14,286 nt of DNA from NCBI GenBank assembly GCA_949739465.1, contig CATIYQ010000095.1, positions 1-14,286 of the forward strand. The letters are read 5' to 3'. Both the position numbers and the translations under genes were made by a program. Under the pieces are notes generated by a model that worked only from the letters and a program-made list of their open reading frames with translations, had not been told where the DNA came from and made no database searches. Shown in pieces: positions 13,366 to 14,286 of this stretch. The first letter of the stretch is position 1. Each line of letters begins with the position of its first letter. This DNA is from an uncultured Peptococcaceae bacterium. GTDB lineage: Bacteria > Bacillota > Dehalobacteriia > UBA4068 > JAAVYR01.

Positions 13366-14286
13366 TTATAAAGGGAGCGTTACGGTGAAGGTGTTTTTTT
13401 CATCTGCACTGGCAGCGGTAATCTCACCGCCGTGGAGAGTGACGATTTCTTTGGCGATGGCAAGACCTAAGCCTGCGCCGCCTGTATTGGTCGCTCTTGC
13501 TTCATCTAAGCGGAAGAACTTTTCAAAAATCATCTCCAACTTGTGAGCAGGAATGGTTTTCCCTTGATTGGAGAAAGTGACGGTTACGCCTGTTTCACTG
13601 CAGACTGCGGTAATATTGATAACCGTATCGGGATAGCTGTAAGAAATGGCGTTTTTCAGCAAATTCTGGAAAACGCGAGCCAGCTTAATGGGGTCGCCAG
13701 TGACCATGATATTTTCTGCCGTTTCTAATTGAGCGGTGTTGCCGTGGGCTTGGAGAATGGGATAAAACTCATCGGTCATTTGCAGCAGCATATAAGAAAG
13801 GTCGATAGGTTCTTTCTCCAGATAAATCTGTTGTAAATTATATCGCGTTATGTCGAAAAATTCATTAATTAATTTTTCCAGACGCAAAGATTTTTCTAAA
13901 GTAATCTTGGTATATTTCTGCTTCTGGGCGTGGGGCATATCGGGCGCTTCGTCTAAAAGGCTGAGATAACCGATGATAGAGGTGAGTGGCGTCTTCAAAT
14001 CGTGGGCAAGATAGGTGATAAGGTCGTTTTTCCGCGCGGCTTCTTCTTTTAAGATTTGCTCGTTACGGAGCATTTGAGATTTGATTTCTACCATTTGGGT
14101 GGAGATTTCGCTGTATTCCGGAGGAAAAATATCGGTGGCTTCTTTATGCTCCGCCATATAGTCCCGCATCATACTGCTGACTTCGGTAATGGCGTTTTCT
14201 GTGTGGCGTTTACTATGGACTTTTGTTACATAGAGGATGATTGCCAAGCTGATAAAGACAACGCTGATGAACAGCTGTAAAAACAG
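13366..14286 (-). CDS. VanS-like sensor histidine kinase (5' end cut by window)
   Basis: C-terminal 307 residues of a membrane sensor kinase. The frame stays open to the window edge: before the TTG at 14247 it still encodes a hydrophobic stretch (FISVVFISLAIILYV), evidently a transmembrane helix, so the true start lies outside. After the helix come a short linker, a coiled-coil-like segment and the dimerisation domain with phospho-acceptor His in LAHDLKTPLTSIIGYLSLLDE (codon 14002-14004). The ATPase domain has the N box NLLKNAISYSY, a degenerate G1 (SNQGKTIP), the F box FEKFFRLDEAR and the G2 box GGAGLGLAIAKEI. The H-box region closely resembles VanS kinases, and the next gene encodes a D,D-carboxypeptidase, so the signal is probably cell-wall-related. 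A response regulator is expected just beyond the edge. Confidence 0.93.
   Translation of the reverse strand: MFLQLFISVVFISLAIILYVTKVHSKRHTENAITEVSSMMRDYMAEHKEATDIFPPEYSEISTQMVEIKSQMLRNEQILKEEAARKNDLITYLAHDLKTPLTSIIGYLSLLDEAPDMPHAQKQKYTKITLEKSLRLEKLINEFFDITRYNLQQIYLEKEPIDLSYMLLQMTDEFYPILQAHGNTAQLETAENIMVTGDPIKLARVFQNLLKNAISYSYPDTVINITAVCSETGVTVTFSNQGKTIPAHKLEMIFEKFFRLDEARATNTGGAGLGLAIAKEIVTLHGGEITAASADEKNTFTVTLPL

Noticed and set aside
12328..14280. Long + strand frames opposite the carboxypeptidase and kinase genes
   Set aside because: They mirror the codon pattern of the - strand genes, carry no family motifs and have no ribosome binding sites.

Overview
The window holds thirteen protein genes packed at high density: eleven on the + strand, then two on the - strand that converge on them. 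No stretch longer than about 210 bases lacks a gene, and I see no rRNA, tRNA, CRISPR array, insertion sequence or phage gene. The gene set (YqhQ/DUF1385, prfA, prmC, Sua5/YwlC, YwlE, RpiB, GlyA, WecB/MnaA, YwmB, MurA, SpoIID, a VanS-like kinase) and its order indicate a Bacillota (Firmicutes) chromosome of moderate G+C. SpoIID suggests a spore-former or a descendant of one. I cannot fix the genus; Clostridia or Negativicutes are my guess.

Region 1 (1-4729) is a translation and quality-control cluster: a DUF1385 membrane protein, release factor 1, the methyltransferase that modifies its GGQ motif, the Sua5-type enzyme starting t6A synthesis on tRNA, and a protein-arginine phosphatase. Region 2 (4823-8247) is metabolic: ribose-5-phosphate isomerase B, serine hydroxymethyltransferase, dCMP deaminase and UDP-GlcNAc 2-epimerase. 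It probably starts at an extended -10 promoter near 4776 and ends at a hairpin at 8267-8308. Pentose phosphate, one-carbon units and dUMP all feed nucleotide synthesis; the epimerase leads to cell-wall sugars.

Region 3 (8350-12327) is envelope-related: an unrecognised lipoprotein, a YwmB-family lipoprotein, MurA (first committed step of peptidoglycan synthesis) behind its own promoter and an unusual leader, and the peptidoglycan lytic enzyme SpoIID, whose predicted start codon lies in the arm of a large terminator-like palindrome. Region 4 (12324-14286, - strand) is a two-gene unit, a VanS-like sensor kinase (cut by the window edge) followed by a D,D-carboxypeptidase. It meets spoIID tail to tail, with both stop codons inside a single CTAG.

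As I recall the Bacillus subtilis map, the order prfA-prmC-ywlC-ywlE-rpiB-glyA-mnaA-ywmB-murAA-spoIID is conserved there, but with spoIIR, ywlD/mntP, ywlG, upp and the whole F-type ATP synthase operon interspersed. All of these are missing here. The gap where the atp operon would lie holds only the unknown lipoprotein gene. I did not find an obviously new multi-gene system. The most interesting signals are this missing operon, the palindrome over the spoIID start, the kinase/carboxypeptidase pair, and the leaders of murA and ywmB.
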